A DNA stretch of 64,000 nucleotides, from positions 2,852,001 through 2,916,000 of the forward strand of contig NZ_CP033219.1 in the NCBI RefSeq assembly GCF_004006175.1, read 5' to 3'. Position 1 is the first letter of the stretch. The number at the start of each line of letters is the position of its first letter. Shown piece by piece: positions 1-8,530 of the stretch. The notes under the pieces are model-generated. The model ran no database searches and was not told where the DNA came from. It saw nothing but the letters and a program-made list of their open reading frames with translations. This stretch comes from Parasedimentitalea marina (lineage in GTDB: Bacteria > Pseudomonadota > Alphaproteobacteria > Rhodobacterales > Rhodobacteraceae). The position numbers were made by a program, and so were the translations under genes.

Positions 1-50
1 TCATCACCCTGTCCTGGCAATCGGCAAGACTACGCCACGTCAGCCGCGTT

Positions 51-1826
51 TTACAGCGGCCAAAACAGCGGGATCAGCGCCGAGGCCAGCAACCCAACCG
101 TCAGGTTCAGCGGAATGCCGACGCGCATGAAATCGGTAAAACGATAGCCGCCAGGTCCATAGACCATCATATTGGTCTGATACGAGATTGGCGTGGCAAA
201 GGTTGCGCTGGCGGCGACCATCACTGCGATCACCAATGGGCGGGGTTCCACCCCCATCGACAGGGCAAGACCAATCGCCACCGGCGTCAGCACCACAGCC
301 ACCGCGTGGTTGATCAGCTCGGACAGAACCGAGGTCAGCAGGTAGATGGCCCAAACGATGAAAAACGGTGGCAGATTGCCAATCAATGGGGCCAGCGCAT
401 CCACGATCAGCTCGATCGCGCCCGATGTTTCAAGTGCCGTCGCCACTGCCAGCATGGCAAAGATCAGCGCCAGAAGGCGGCCGTCAATGAATGAAAAGGC
501 CTCGTCGCTGTCGATGCAGCGGGTCAGAAACACGGTGGCCATGGCCAAAACGGCCAGTAACAGGATCGGCGCAACACCCAAGGCCGCCAGGGCCACAATG
601 CCAAAAATCGCAGCCAAAGCGATGGGCGCATGGCTGCGGCGATACGCGCGGGCCGAGGGCTTGGTCACGTCGACCATATCCATATCCGCCGCCAGCCGCT
701 GGATGTCATCCGAGCCACCTTCAAGCAGCAGGGTATCGCCGACCCGCACCACCAATTCATCCAGCTGCTGGCCGATATTCTGGTTGCGCCGGTGGACGGC
801 CAAAACATAAACACCATAGCGGCGGCGCAGGCGCATTGCGCCCAGCGATCGGCCAATCATCCGGCAACCCGGTGTGATCAACACTTCGACGGTTGAAGTT
901 TCCACCGCCGACACCTGATCAACCCGCCGCAGTTCCTTGTTGCTTTGCAGGCTTAGCAGCTCGGTCATCTTGGTGCGCAACACAACCCGGTCGCCGACCC
1001 GAAGCTCGACCCCTTTCAGGTCACGGCGCAAGGAGACATCGCCCCGGATCACATCGATCAGCCGCACACCGGCACGTTTGAACAGTTGCACCCCGGTCAC
1101 TTCGCGCCCTATCAGGTTACTTTCGGGCGGGATCACCGCCTCGGTGAAGAACTTCATCGTGTGTTTGCCGGACAGCATCGTCGCCATGCTCGAGCGATCC
1201 GGCAACAGGCGCGGCGCGATATAGCGCAGGTAGATCGCACCCCAGATGACCAGGAAAATGGCCAGCGGTGTGATCTCAAAAATGGTAAAGGGTTCCAGCC
1301 CATTGGCCCGCGCTACACCATCCACCAGCAGGTTGGTCGAGGTCCCGATCAGCGTCAGTGTCCCCCCCAGGATAGCGGCATAGCTTAGCGGGATCAGCAT
1401 CTTACTGGCGGAAATACCCAGTTTTCGCGACAGCTGCACAAACACCGGGATCATCACGACAACGACCGGAGTGTTGTTCACAAAGGCCGAGGCCACCACG
1501 ACAAAAAGCATCAGCGCACCGATTGCGACGGCAGGCCGTGAATCGGCCTGGGCCTCGGCCAGTTCAGTGAACCATTGCAGCGCGCCCGTGCGCACCAGTG
1601 CGCCCATGACGATGAACATTGCAACGATGGTCCAAGGGGCCGGGTTCGATAATACATGCAGTGCGTCATCGTAGGGCAAGACCCCCAATGCCAGCATTGT
1701 AGCGGCGCCACCTATTGCCACCACTTCAGCCGGGTAGGCCTCGCGCATGAACAGCACAAACATCACCGCGACAACAACCAGGGTCACAATTGCCCCGCCA
1801 GTTTCAGAAAAAGCTAACAAATTCAT
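51..1826 (-). CDS. SLC13/DASS-family anion transporter with RCK_C domains
   Basis: A 591-residue inner-membrane protein with hydrophobic helices at both ends and a soluble insert at about residues 215-385. The insert holds two RCK_C (TrkA-C)-like segments, recognisable by patterns such as VGDRVVLR and VGDTLLLEGG. The motifs FVNNTPVVVVMIPV and LIGTSTNLLV in the first half and the ITPP-like SATFATPISYQTN in the second are typical of the divalent-anion:Na+ symporter (SLC13/CitT) fold. The length matches the RCK_C-containing branch often annotated as sulfate or dicarboxylate permease. Substrate cannot be told from sequence. It is a lone gene on the minus strand with about 280 bp upstream. Confidence 0.88.
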   Translation of the reverse strand: MNLLAFSETGGAIVTLVVVAVMFVLFMREAYPAEVVAIGGAATMLALGVLPYDDALHVLSNPAPWTIVAMFIVMGALVRTGALQWFTELAEAQADSRPAVAIGALMLFVVVASAFVNNTPVVVVMIPVFVQLSRKLGISASKMLIPLSYAAILGGTLTLIGTSTNLLVDGVARANGLEPFTIFEITPLAIFLVIWGAIYLRYIAPRLLPDRSSMATMLSGKHTMKFFTEAVIPPESNLIGREVTGVQLFKRAGVRLIDVIRGDVSLRRDLKGVELRVGDRVVLRTKMTELLSLQSNKELRRVDQVSAVETSTVEVLITPGCRMIGRSLGAMRLRRRYGVYVLAVHRRNQNIGQQLDELVVRVGDTLLLEGGSDDIQRLAADMDMVDVTKPSARAYRRSHAPIALAAIFGIVALAALGVAPILLLAVLAMATVFLTRCIDSDEAFSFIDGRLLALIFAMLAVATALETSGAIELIVDALAPLIGNLPPFFIVWAIYLLTSVLSELINHAVAVVLTPVAIGLALSMGVEPRPLVIAVMVAASATFATPISYQTNMMVYGPGGYRFTDFMRVGIPLNLTVGLLASALIPLFWPL

Positions 1827-2109
1827 AGGAATGTCCGTGGCCCTTTTTACTCTATTTGGTCATCGCACGATAGGTTCTCTGGTACTATCGCCGAGTTCGG
1901 CTAGAACGTGTTTCGTGGAAAATACCCCCTGAAACACGCATTCCTGTCGACCTGTTGTCCTAAGCAGGCAGTTTCTCTGATAGCCCCAGCAGAGGCAAGC
2001 GGATCCCTAGTCGAGACCATATGGTCGGTCAGCACGGGAGAATATGCAACAATTTGCCCCACCCCTGCCCCGTAACATGGCCGTATCATCGCCCGTGCCC
2101 TGGCTCACA
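1827..2109. other. intergenic region upstream of the SLC13 gene
   Basis: About 280 bp lies between the SLC13 start and the stop of the phosphoesterase gene. It contains the 12-bp palindrome GACCATATGGTC at 2014-2025. The 16-mer CATATGGTCGGTCAGC (2018-2033) recurs at 19661-19676 upstream of gatC in the same orientation relative to the downstream gene. No coding frame with a plausible start was seen. Confidence 0.4.
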
Positions 2110-2922
2110 TCACGGCGTTGACGGTTGCAACAGACCGCCGGACCGGATCATGTGGATCTCTTTGGCGGCACCAGTGCGGTCATCCGTCGAAATGAAGACC
2201 CCAGACAGGGTTGCCTCGCCCGCGGCCGGGGTAAAACGGCTTTTGGGCATGCCAGTGATAAACCGGCGCATTGGTTCAGTCTTCTCCATGCCAATCACCG
2301 AGTTGTAATCGCCACACATGCCGGCATCACTCAAATACCCCGTGCCGCCTTCCAGAATCTGTGCATCACCTGTTGGCACATGGGTATGTGTCCCCACCAC
2401 CAGCGAGGCCTTGCCATTGCAGAAATGGCCCATCGCCATTTTCTCCGAGGTCGCTTCACAGTGCATGTCGACAATAACCGCCTGGGCAATACCGCCGCGA
2501 GGATGCGCCTTAAGCACGGTTTCAACAGCCGAGAACGGGTCATCAAAGGCACGTTTCATGAACACCTGCCCCAGCGCCTGCAGCACCAGAACCTTACGCC
2601 CGCCCGGTGCATTGAACAGACGATAGCCTTTGCCCGGCGCGCCTTTGGCATAATTCAGCGGCCGGATAATGCGCGGTTCCTTTTCGATGAACTGCAGCAT
2701 GTCCTTTTGGTCGAAGGCATGGTCGCCCAGTGTCAGACAATCCACCCCGGCCTCCAGCAGGGCCTTGGCGTGATCTCCGCTCAGCCCCATGCCATTGCTG
2801 GCGTTCTCGCCGTTGACCACAACAAAGTCCAACCGCCATTCATCGCGCAAACGCGGCAGGTTCTCGGTGACAGCCTTGCGCCCAGCGCGGCCCATCACAT
2901 CGCCTAAAAACAGAATTCTCAT
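2110..2922 (-). CDS. TIGR00282-type metallophosphoesterase (YmdB-like)
   Basis: A 270-residue protein that starts MRILFLGDVMGRAGR, the signature opening of the TIGR00282/YmdB family. Members act on 2',3'-cyclic nucleotides and have a calcineurin-like di-metal site. Metal-ligand motifs visible include GDVMG, VNGENASNG, GDHAFD, DMHCEATSEK and GTHTHVPT, in family order. The length equals the usual ~270 residues. It is probably cytosolic. It lies downstream of the 5-formyltetrahydrofolate cyclo-ligase gene on the same strand, separated by about 257 bp of structured DNA. The substrate in this organism is inferred from the family only. Confidence 0.88.
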   Translation of the reverse strand: MRILFLGDVMGRAGRKAVTENLPRLRDEWRLDFVVVNGENASNGMGLSGDHAKALLEAGVDCLTLGDHAFDQKDMLQFIEKEPRIIRPLNYAKGAPGKGYRLFNAPGGRKVLVLQALGQVFMKRAFDDPFSAVETVLKAHPRGGIAQAVIVDMHCEATSEKMAMGHFCNGKASLVVGTHTHVPTGDAQILEGGTGYLSDAGMCGDYNSVIGMEKTEPMRRFITGMPKSRFTPAAGEATLSGVFISTDDRTGAAKEIHMIRSGGLLQPSTP

Positions 2923-2986
2923 GGCGTTGTCCTTAGGCTGTCACAGGGGGCAAGGACAACCCCCATTGGTCGCAGATAACGACAAT

Positions 2987-3167
2987 CTACTGCCAACGCC
3001 CGTAGTCCGGATCCTCGCCAATGACGGCCAGAGCGCGGCCCGCACCGGAGTCCGCCCCCTGCAGCTCTTGGCTAACCTTGGCGTCTCAGCGGATTTCTGC
3101 GCCGCGCGTCAGCGTGGCGCCACGCCCAACCGGCGGCAGGCCTCCGATAGGAGGTCAACGGTGGGCG
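2987..3167 (-). other. structured intergenic element, possible small RNA or decayed ORF
   Basis: Between the cyclo-ligase stop and the phosphoesterase start there are two strong inverted repeats: GCGTGGCGCCACGC (3112-3125) and a long hairpin at 3123-3167 with arms CGCCCAACCG and CGGTGGGCG plus an inner CCTC/GAGG stem. On the minus strand a protein-like frame runs from about 3154 to a TAG at 2987-2989. It is interrupted by a TGA at 3086-3088 and has no evident start; its last residues read EDPDYGRWQ. It could be a structured RNA, a terminator complex or a broken small gene. Proximity to the cyclo-ligase gene recalls the usual 6S RNA neighbourhood, but I could not recognise 6S core elements. 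Confidence 0.35.
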
Positions 3168-3179
3168 GGAGCCGTGCCC

Positions 3180-3740
3180 TTAGCGGGTGAACTGCAGCAC
3201 CCGGCTTTCGGTGATCAACATGTCCAGCGGCTGGTCGGTCGGCTCAAGTGGCAGATCCTCGGCCTCTTGCGCGTCAAAGGCAAATCCGATGGCCAGCGTT
3301 GGGCGCTTGGCGCGCAATCCTTCTAGCGTGCGGTCATAAAAACCACCCCCGTAACCAAGTCGCCCGCCTTGGGCATCAAAGGCAACCAGAGGTACGATCA
3401 GAATTTCTGGCTCAAGGAAATCATCCACTTCGGGAACTTTTGCCCCAAATGGTCCATCGCGCAAAGGCGCTTCGGGTTGCCAGCGGCTGAATTTCAACGG
3501 CTGGCCAGCGGCCATGATCACCGGCACTGCAACCGGGCCATGGGCGGCAGCCTCGGCCATTGAAGCCAGGGGATCTATCTCGGTACGGATCGGCATATAG
3601 CCCGAAAGCGGCACGCCACGATAGCCGGCCAGGACTTCGGACAGGTGCCCGGCAACCCCTGGCTTGTGCATCGTATAGGCCTCTTTTCGCCGCGCAAAAC
3701 CCGCTTTGCGCGCCAGATCCTTAATCGCAGTGAGTTCCAT
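3180..3740 (-). CDS. 5-formyltetrahydrofolate cyclo-ligase
   Basis: This enzyme converts 5-formyl-THF to 5,10-methenyl-THF with ATP in the cytosol. The start used is the ATG at 3738-3740 (MELTAIKDLARK), which overlaps the mgtE stop as TAATG and implies translational coupling. An in-frame upstream extension would only re-read mgtE. The product is 186 residues, the normal size. The C-terminal motif GRLGYGGGFYDRTL is the family's phosphate/ATP-binding signature, and the N-terminal KEAYTMHKPG segment carries early conserved residues. The pairing with mgtE is unusual; in many Proteobacteria this gene follows zapA and 6S RNA. Confidence 0.9.
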   Translation of the reverse strand: MELTAIKDLARKAGFARRKEAYTMHKPGVAGHLSEVLAGYRGVPLSGYMPIRTEIDPLASMAEAAAHGPVAVPVIMAAGQPLKFSRWQPEAPLRDGPFGAKVPEVDDFLEPEILIVPLVAFDAQGGRLGYGGGFYDRTLEGLRAKRPTLAIGFAFDAQEAEDLPLEPTDQPLDMLITESRVLQFTR

Positions 3741-5128
3741 TATAGCAATACCTTTGATGCCAGACCCAGGAAGATGAAAAAGCCCATGACGTCGGTTGTG
3801 GTGGTCACAAAAGTCCCCGAGGCCAGCGCCGGATCGATGCCCAGTTTGTCCAATGTCACCGGCACCACCGTACCGGCAAGACCAGCAATTGCCATGTTGA
3901 AAATCAACGCAGTGCCAATCACCGCCCCCAACATTGGCGAATTGAACCATAACATCCCGACAACCCCCAGAACCGCTGCGAAACTAAGCCCGTTCAGCAG
4001 GCCCACCATCAATTCCCGTCGGATCACCCGCCAAACGTTTGAGCCCGTCAAATCCTTGGTGGCCAATGCCCGCACCGCGACAGTCAGAGACTGAGTGCCT
4101 GCGTTGCCGCCCATCGACGCTACAATCGGCATCAAGATAGCCAGCGACACAAGTTCGGAAATCGTTGCCTCAAACTGCGAAATCACCAAAGAGGCAAAAA
4201 TGGCGGTGAACAAGTTGACCGCCAGCCAGGGCAGGCGTTTCTTGGCGGTGTCAGCAACACTGTCCGACAGCGCACTTTCCCCCACACCGGCCAGACGCAG
4301 AATGTCTTCTTCATGTTCTTCGTCCAGCACCACCATGGCGTCATCAATTGTGATCGCCCCAACCAACCGGCCTTCTCCGTCCACTACCGGCGCCGAGATC
4401 AGGTGATACTGGTTGAAGGCATAGGCAACGTCTTCTTCATCCTGATCTGCCGGGATCACCTGAAAAATCTCTTCCTTCAGAGAGGTCAGCCCCACCTCGC
4501 GGTGCGCGCCCATCAGTTTGCCCAGGGTCACATTCCCGACCGGTTTTAGCCGGGGGTCAACCAAGACTACGTGGTAGAATTGCTCGGGCAGTTCAGTGGC
4601 GTCGCGCATAAAGTCGATCACCTGGCCCACGGTCCAGTGCTCGGGCGCCATCACTACTTCGCGCTGCATCAAGCGACCGGCGGAGTTTTCCGGATAGGCC
4701 AGGGCCTGCTCGACCGCAACCCGGTCGGCGTCCTCCAGCACATCGAGGATCGCCTCTTGCTGCGGCTCTTCGAGATCTTCGACCAGATCGACGACATCGT
4801 CGGTTTCAAGATCCCGCACTGCCTCAGCCAGAACCTGTGGGTTGAGGATCGGCAGAACCTCTTCACGCACCGATTCCTCTAGCTCGGACAGGATTTCACC
4901 GTCGAACTCGTGGCCGTATAGTGCAATCAGCCGGGCCCGGTCATGGGGATTGATCTGTTCCAGAAGGTCGGCAATATCGGCCGCGTGCAGCGGCTCCATC
5001 AACTGGGTCAGCTGCGCTTTGTCCTGAACGTCGACCGCGTAAAGGATTGCCGCGACCGCCTTGCGGTCCAGCTCATACACGTCGTCGTGGTGATGATCAC
5101 CGCTGTCGTGATCGTTGCCTGTGCTCAT
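3740..5128 (-). CDS. mgtE: magnesium transporter MgtE
   Basis: A 462-residue Mg2+ channel. The order is an N-terminal MgtE_N helical superhelix (about residues 35-135), two CBS domains (about 140-265; note DRLVGAIT-like VDGEGRLVGAITIDDAM) and a C-terminal pore domain with five membrane segments from about residue 315. The pore-region motifs ILMPIVASMGGNAGTQS and the distal TTTTDVMGFFIFLGLA are diagnostic. The N-terminus is His/Asp rich (DHDSGDHHHDD), which may bind metal. The stop overlaps the start of the cyclo-ligase gene. No M-box-like leader was recognised upstream. Confidence 0.95.
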   Translation of the reverse strand: MSTGNDHDSGDHHHDDVYELDRKAVAAILYAVDVQDKAQLTQLMEPLHAADIADLLEQINPHDRARLIALYGHEFDGEILSELEESVREEVLPILNPQVLAEAVRDLETDDVVDLVEDLEEPQQEAILDVLEDADRVAVEQALAYPENSAGRLMQREVVMAPEHWTVGQVIDFMRDATELPEQFYHVVLVDPRLKPVGNVTLGKLMGAHREVGLTSLKEEIFQVIPADQDEEDVAYAFNQYHLISAPVVDGEGRLVGAITIDDAMVVLDEEHEEDILRLAGVGESALSDSVADTAKKRLPWLAVNLFTAIFASLVISQFEATISELVSLAILMPIVASMGGNAGTQSLTVAVRALATKDLTGSNVWRVIRRELMVGLLNGLSFAAVLGVVGMLWFNSPMLGAVIGTALIFNMAIAGLAGTVVPVTLDKLGIDPALASGTFVTTTTDVMGFFIFLGLASKVLL

Positions 5129-5262
5129 GGGCTGACCTCCGCCTGATTAACTGCAAACTAGAAGAAGCTGCTACCGAAAAACAATGGCAATGGCATAATT
5201 TACCGCAACTGCTGCGGCGGCTATCCTGCATGGCAGAGTTTGGCAAGGAAAGGACGACCGTC

Positions 5263-6549
5263 ATGAGCACAGAGATTATCCTGAAAGGGCAGGTTTTATC
5301 CTTCTCGCGCTCGCCCTTTGATGAGGGCACGCCGCAGGATGCGACGCAAGTGTCTGAGGCCGTTGCCATTCAGGATGGGCTGGTGGTTGGCACCGGGTCA
5401 CTGTCCGACATGCAGGCGCAGCTGCCTGCGGCGCAGCTGGTGGATCACGGCGACAAGTTGATCATGGCCGGATTCGTGGATGCCCATGTACATTACCCGC
5501 AGACCGCCATCATCGCCAGCTGGGGCAAACGGCTGATCGACTGGCTGAATGCCTATACTTTCCCCGAGGAAATGCGGTTTGGTGAGCGCGCTTATGCGGA
5601 TGAGGTTGCCAACCGTTATCTGGATCTGACAGCCGCCAATGGCACCACCACCGTCTGTTCCTTTTGCACCATTCATCCCGAAAGCGTTGATGCGATCTTT
5701 TCTGCGGCACAAACGCGCGGGCAGCGGATTGTGGCGGGCAAGACCTGCATGGATCGCAATGCGCCGGATGGGCTGCGCGACACGCCGCAGACTGCCTATG
5801 ATGACAGTGACGCGCTGATCGCCCGCTGGCACGGGGTGGACCGGCTGGACTATGCCATCACACCGCGATTTTCACCGACCTCGACCCCAGAGCAGCTGGA
5901 AGCCATGGGTGCGCTTTGGGCCAAGCACCCAGACTGCCTGATGCAGACGCATCTGAGTGAACAGGTGGATGAGATCGCCTGGGTCAAATCGCTGTTCCCC
6001 CAGGCGCGGGACTATCTGGATACCTATGAAGAATTTGGCCTGCTGGGTGCACGTGGCTTATACGGTCATGCCATTCATCTGGAAGAGCGCGAGCGTCACC
6101 GGTTGCGCGAGTTTGGTGCCGGGTTGGTGCATTGTCCAACCTCAAACACCTTTATCGGATCCGGGTTGTTCGACATGAATGGTCTGATGGCGGAAGGCCA
6201 GCGGATTGGCCTGGCCACTGACACCGGTGGCGGCTCCAGCTTTTCGATGCTGCGCACCATGGCGGCGGCTTATGAAATTGGTCAGCTGCGCGGCACGCCA
6301 TTGCATGCGACGCAGTTGTTGTGGCTGGCGACTCAAGGATCCGCAGCGGCGCTGCGACTAGAGGACAAGGTCGGCAATCTTGCTGCCGGCATGGAGGCTG
6401 ATCTGGTGGTGCTGGACCTGGCCTCGACCCCGGCGATTGCCCAGCGCACGGCACAGGCGCAAGATCTATGGGAGGCGGTGTTTGCCACCATCATGATGGG
6501 CGACGACCGCGCCGTAGCCGAGGTTAGGATCGCCGGCCAGGTGGCTTAA
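5263..6549 (+). CDS. guaD: guanine deaminase
   Basis: Hydrolyses guanine to xanthine and ammonia. The ATG at 5263 (MSTEIILKGQVLSF) is preceded by the purine-rich AAGGAAAGGA; longer in-frame starts read into upstream non-coding DNA. The protein has 428 residues and is an amidohydrolase with the zinc-binding HxH in DAHVHYPQ (His75, His77). It also has the family motifs TTVCSFCTIHPES, CMDRNAP, TPRFSPTSTPEQLEAMG, MQTHLSEQ, GHAIHL and the late Asp in ATDTGGGSSFSML. It converges with the CAP-domain gene across a shared terminator and lies near an 8-oxoguanine deaminase, forming a purine-salvage neighbourhood. Confidence 0.94.
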   Translation: MSTEIILKGQVLSFSRSPFDEGTPQDATQVSEAVAIQDGLVVGTGSLSDMQAQLPAAQLVDHGDKLIMAGFVDAHVHYPQTAIIASWGKRLIDWLNAYTFPEEMRFGERAYADEVANRYLDLTAANGTTTVCSFCTIHPESVDAIFSAAQTRGQRIVAGKTCMDRNAPDGLRDTPQTAYDDSDALIARWHGVDRLDYAITPRFSPTSTPEQLEAMGALWAKHPDCLMQTHLSEQVDEIAWVKSLFPQARDYLDTYEEFGLLGARGLYGHAIHLEERERHRLREFGAGLVHCPTSNTFIGSGLFDMNGLMAEGQRIGLATDTGGGSSFSMLRTMAAAYEIGQLRGTPLHATQLLWLATQGSAAALRLEDKVGNLAAGMEADLVVLDLASTPAIAQRTAQAQDLWEAVFATIMMGDDRAVAEVRIAGQVA

Positions 6550-6561
6550 CGGCCCTAAGTG

Positions 6562-6593
6562 AAACCACCGCCTGCCAGGGCAGGCGGTGGTTT
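6562..6593. terminator. bidirectional intrinsic terminator
   Basis: A near-perfect inverted repeat AAACCACCGCCTGCC/GGCAGGCGGTGGTTT with a 2-nt centre, flanked by A and T runs. It lies between the convergent guaD and CAP-domain genes and can serve both. Confidence 0.85.
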
Positions 6594-6636
6594 GATTTGA
6601 GTATTTTAGAAAAGATGAAACATCGGGGTTGATCGA

Positions 6637-7077
6637 TCAGCAGCCCGGTTGCGCCAACACCATAACCCAGACATTGCCAGTCGCGCGCACCAGCGCAAAC
6701 CTTGTGAAATTTTTGTTCAGCATGTTCTTTCGGTGGCCACGCGACGTGGCCCAGATGGTCATGACATCAGCCAATGTCGGCTGACCCTTGGCGATATTTT
6801 CGGCGGCCCCGCACCAGCCATAGCCGCTGCGCGTCAAGCGGTCACCGATATTTGATCCGTCACTGCCCGTGTGGGAAAAGAACCCGTTCCTGACCATATC
6901 CTGGGCATGGGCACGGGCTACTGTCTCAAGGGCCTTGGAAAACTGCACCTGTGGCAGACGCTTATCTGCCCGCAGAGCGTTGATACTGCTGGTGGCCGCT
7001 GAGCGGTTCACCTCGGCAGTCGCGACCGGCAGAGACCAAATCAGGATGCTGATCGCAAGAACGCCGAGGTGTTTCAT
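6637..7077 (-). CDS. secreted CAP (SCP/PR-1) domain protein
   Basis: A 146-residue protein with an N-terminal signal peptide (MKHLGVLAISILIWSLPVATAE, cleavage near residue 21) followed by a single CAP domain. Visible motifs are HAQDMVRNGFFSHTG, RSGYGWCGAAENIAKG and WATSRGHRKNMLN, all in canonical order, giving the His and Glu residues of the CAP cavity. It is probably periplasmic or exported. The molecular function of bacterial CAP proteins is not generally known. It starts 4 bp after the 8-oxoguanine deaminase stop on the same strand, so the two are probably co-transcribed. Confidence 0.88.
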   Translation of the reverse strand: MKHLGVLAISILIWSLPVATAEVNRSAATSSINALRADKRLPQVQFSKALETVARAHAQDMVRNGFFSHTGSDGSNIGDRLTRSGYGWCGAAENIAKGQPTLADVMTIWATSRGHRKNMLNKNFTRFALVRATGNVWVMVLAQPGC

Positions 7078-7081
7078 AGGG

Positions 7082-8419
7082 TCAGGTCTCCATCAATTGC
7101 CGCGCCAATGTATGGTGACGGTTGAGCAGCTTCGGCAGATCCAGAGACGTAATTTCGCCGCTGCTGACAATCTGGCGGCCTTCGACGAAGAGATGTTTCA
7201 CCTGCGTTGGACCTGCCAGCAACAATGCGGATGGATCCCAACTGCCGCTGGAACTGACACCAGTGGTGTCCCAGATAGCAATATCAGCCCGCTTACCAGC
7301 GGCCAACCGGCCGCAGTCCGGGCGGCCCAGAACATCGGCACCACCCCGGGTGGCGATTTCCAGAGCCTCATAACTGCTCATCGCGTCGGCACCATTCTGC
7401 ACCCGCTGCAGCAGCATCGACTGGCGTGCCTCGCCGATCAGATTGGCGCCATCGTTGCTGGCCGAACCATCGACGCCCAGCCCCACCGGAACACCGGCGT
7501 CGCGCATCTGACGCACTGGGGCAATACCGCTGCCGAGGCGACAGTTGGAACAGGGGCAATGGGACACTCCGGTTCGTGTCCGCGCAAAGAGGTCAATTTC
7601 GGTGACATCCAGCTTGACGCAATGGGCGTGCCAGACGTCGTCGCCGGTCCAGCCCAGGTCCTCGGCGTATTGGCCGGGACGGCAGCCGAACTGTGCTTGA
7701 GAATAGGCAACATCTTCGTCGTTTTCCGCCAAATGGGTGTGCAGCATCACGCCTTTATCGCGGGCCAGCACGGCAGTGTCGCGCATCAGCTCGCGGCTGA
7801 CCGAGAACGGCGAGCACGGCGCCAGACCGACCCGGCACATCGAACCTTCAGCCGGGTCATGAAAGGCATCCACCACCCGGATCATGTCGTTGAGAATAGC
7901 GTCTTCCCCTTCGACCAGCGAATCCGGTGGCAGACCTCCGTCGCCGACCCCGATGCTCATGGCGCCCCGGGTCGGGTGAAACCGCAGACCGACCGAGGCG
8001 GCGGCGTGAATGGTGTCTTCCAGCCGCGACCCGTTGGGATAGAGATACAGATGGTCCGAGCTGAGCGTACAGCCTGACAGCGCCAGTTCAACCAGCCCTA
8101 GCTGCGCCGAGACATACATCTCGTCCGGGCCAAAGCGGCCCCAGATCGGGTAGAGCTGTTGCAGCCAGCCGAACAGCAAGGCGTCCTGTGCGCCGGGGAC
8201 GGCGCGGGTCAGGTTCTGGTACAGGTGGTGGTGGGTGTTCACCAGTCCCGGAGTAACAACACAGCCACGCCCCGAGACCACCTCGCCCGTGGTCTGCAGC
8301 CCCTGCCCCATTGCGGCGACAACGCCGTCCCGGATTAACAGGTCGGCGCCATGCAGCACCCGGCTGTCATCATCCATGGTCAGAATGGTATCGGCATTTT
8401 GAATTAGAATTTCGGTCAT
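7082..8419 (-). CDS. 8-oxoguanine deaminase
   Basis: A 445-residue amidohydrolase of the ATZ/TRZ-like group. The zinc motif NTHHHLYQNLTRAVPGAQ, the segment LYPIWGRFGPDEMYVSAQLG, the CTLSSDHLYLYPNG stretch, HLAENDEDVAYS, HAHCVKLD and GLGVDGSASNDG match the deaminases shown to act on 8-oxoguanine (also isocytosine), releasing ammonia and forming urate-type products. It is cytosolic, with no signal peptide. The CAP-domain gene follows after 4 bp. The upstream region holds a 9-bp inverted repeat that may be an operator. Assignment within the amidohydrolase superfamily rests on motif similarity and the nearby guaD. Confidence 0.82.
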   Translation of the reverse strand: MTEILIQNADTILTMDDDSRVLHGADLLIRDGVVAAMGQGLQTTGEVVSGRGCVVTPGLVNTHHHLYQNLTRAVPGAQDALLFGWLQQLYPIWGRFGPDEMYVSAQLGLVELALSGCTLSSDHLYLYPNGSRLEDTIHAAASVGLRFHPTRGAMSIGVGDGGLPPDSLVEGEDAILNDMIRVVDAFHDPAEGSMCRVGLAPCSPFSVSRELMRDTAVLARDKGVMLHTHLAENDEDVAYSQAQFGCRPGQYAEDLGWTGDDVWHAHCVKLDVTEIDLFARTRTGVSHCPCSNCRLGSGIAPVRQMRDAGVPVGLGVDGSASNDGANLIGEARQSMLLQRVQNGADAMSSYEALEIATRGGADVLGRPDCGRLAAGKRADIAIWDTTGVSSSGSWDPSALLLAGPTQVKHLFVEGRQIVSSGEITSLDLPKLLNRHHTLARQLMET

Positions 8420-8427
8420 TGGTCCCT

Positions 8428-8464
8428 CACACTTCGATTTAGGCCCGCTTCGGTACGAAGTGTG
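8428..8464. promoter_or_regulatory. inverted repeat upstream of 8-oxoguanine deaminase
   Basis: Arms CACACTTCG (8428-8436) and CGAAGTGTG (8456-8464) are perfect inverted copies separated by 19 bp, starting 9 bp upstream of the deaminase start codon. This is a candidate operator or a 5'-UTR hairpin. Confidence 0.45.
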
Positions 8465-8530
8465 TATTGGGCCGACAGAAGGAGCAAAGGACTCGGCACC
8501 GGTGAGAAATAACTGAGAGGTCGTCTTCGC

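Noticed and set aside
346..1674. Several plus-strand frames opposite the SLC13 gene
   Set aside because: Antisense shadows of a well-supported transporter gene; same reasoning applies to the antisense frames across mgtE, gatA, telA, the giant gene and others.
3086..3088. In-frame TGA as a selenocysteine codon in the minus-strand frame
   Set aside because: No start codon, no SECIS-like element recognised after the TGA, and no known selenoprotein match.
2987..3167. 6S RNA next to the cyclo-ligase gene
   Set aside because: Location is suggestive, but I could not identify the conserved closing stems and central bubble of 6S, and the usual position is upstream, not downstream, of the cyclo-ligase gene. 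Kept only as a structured element.
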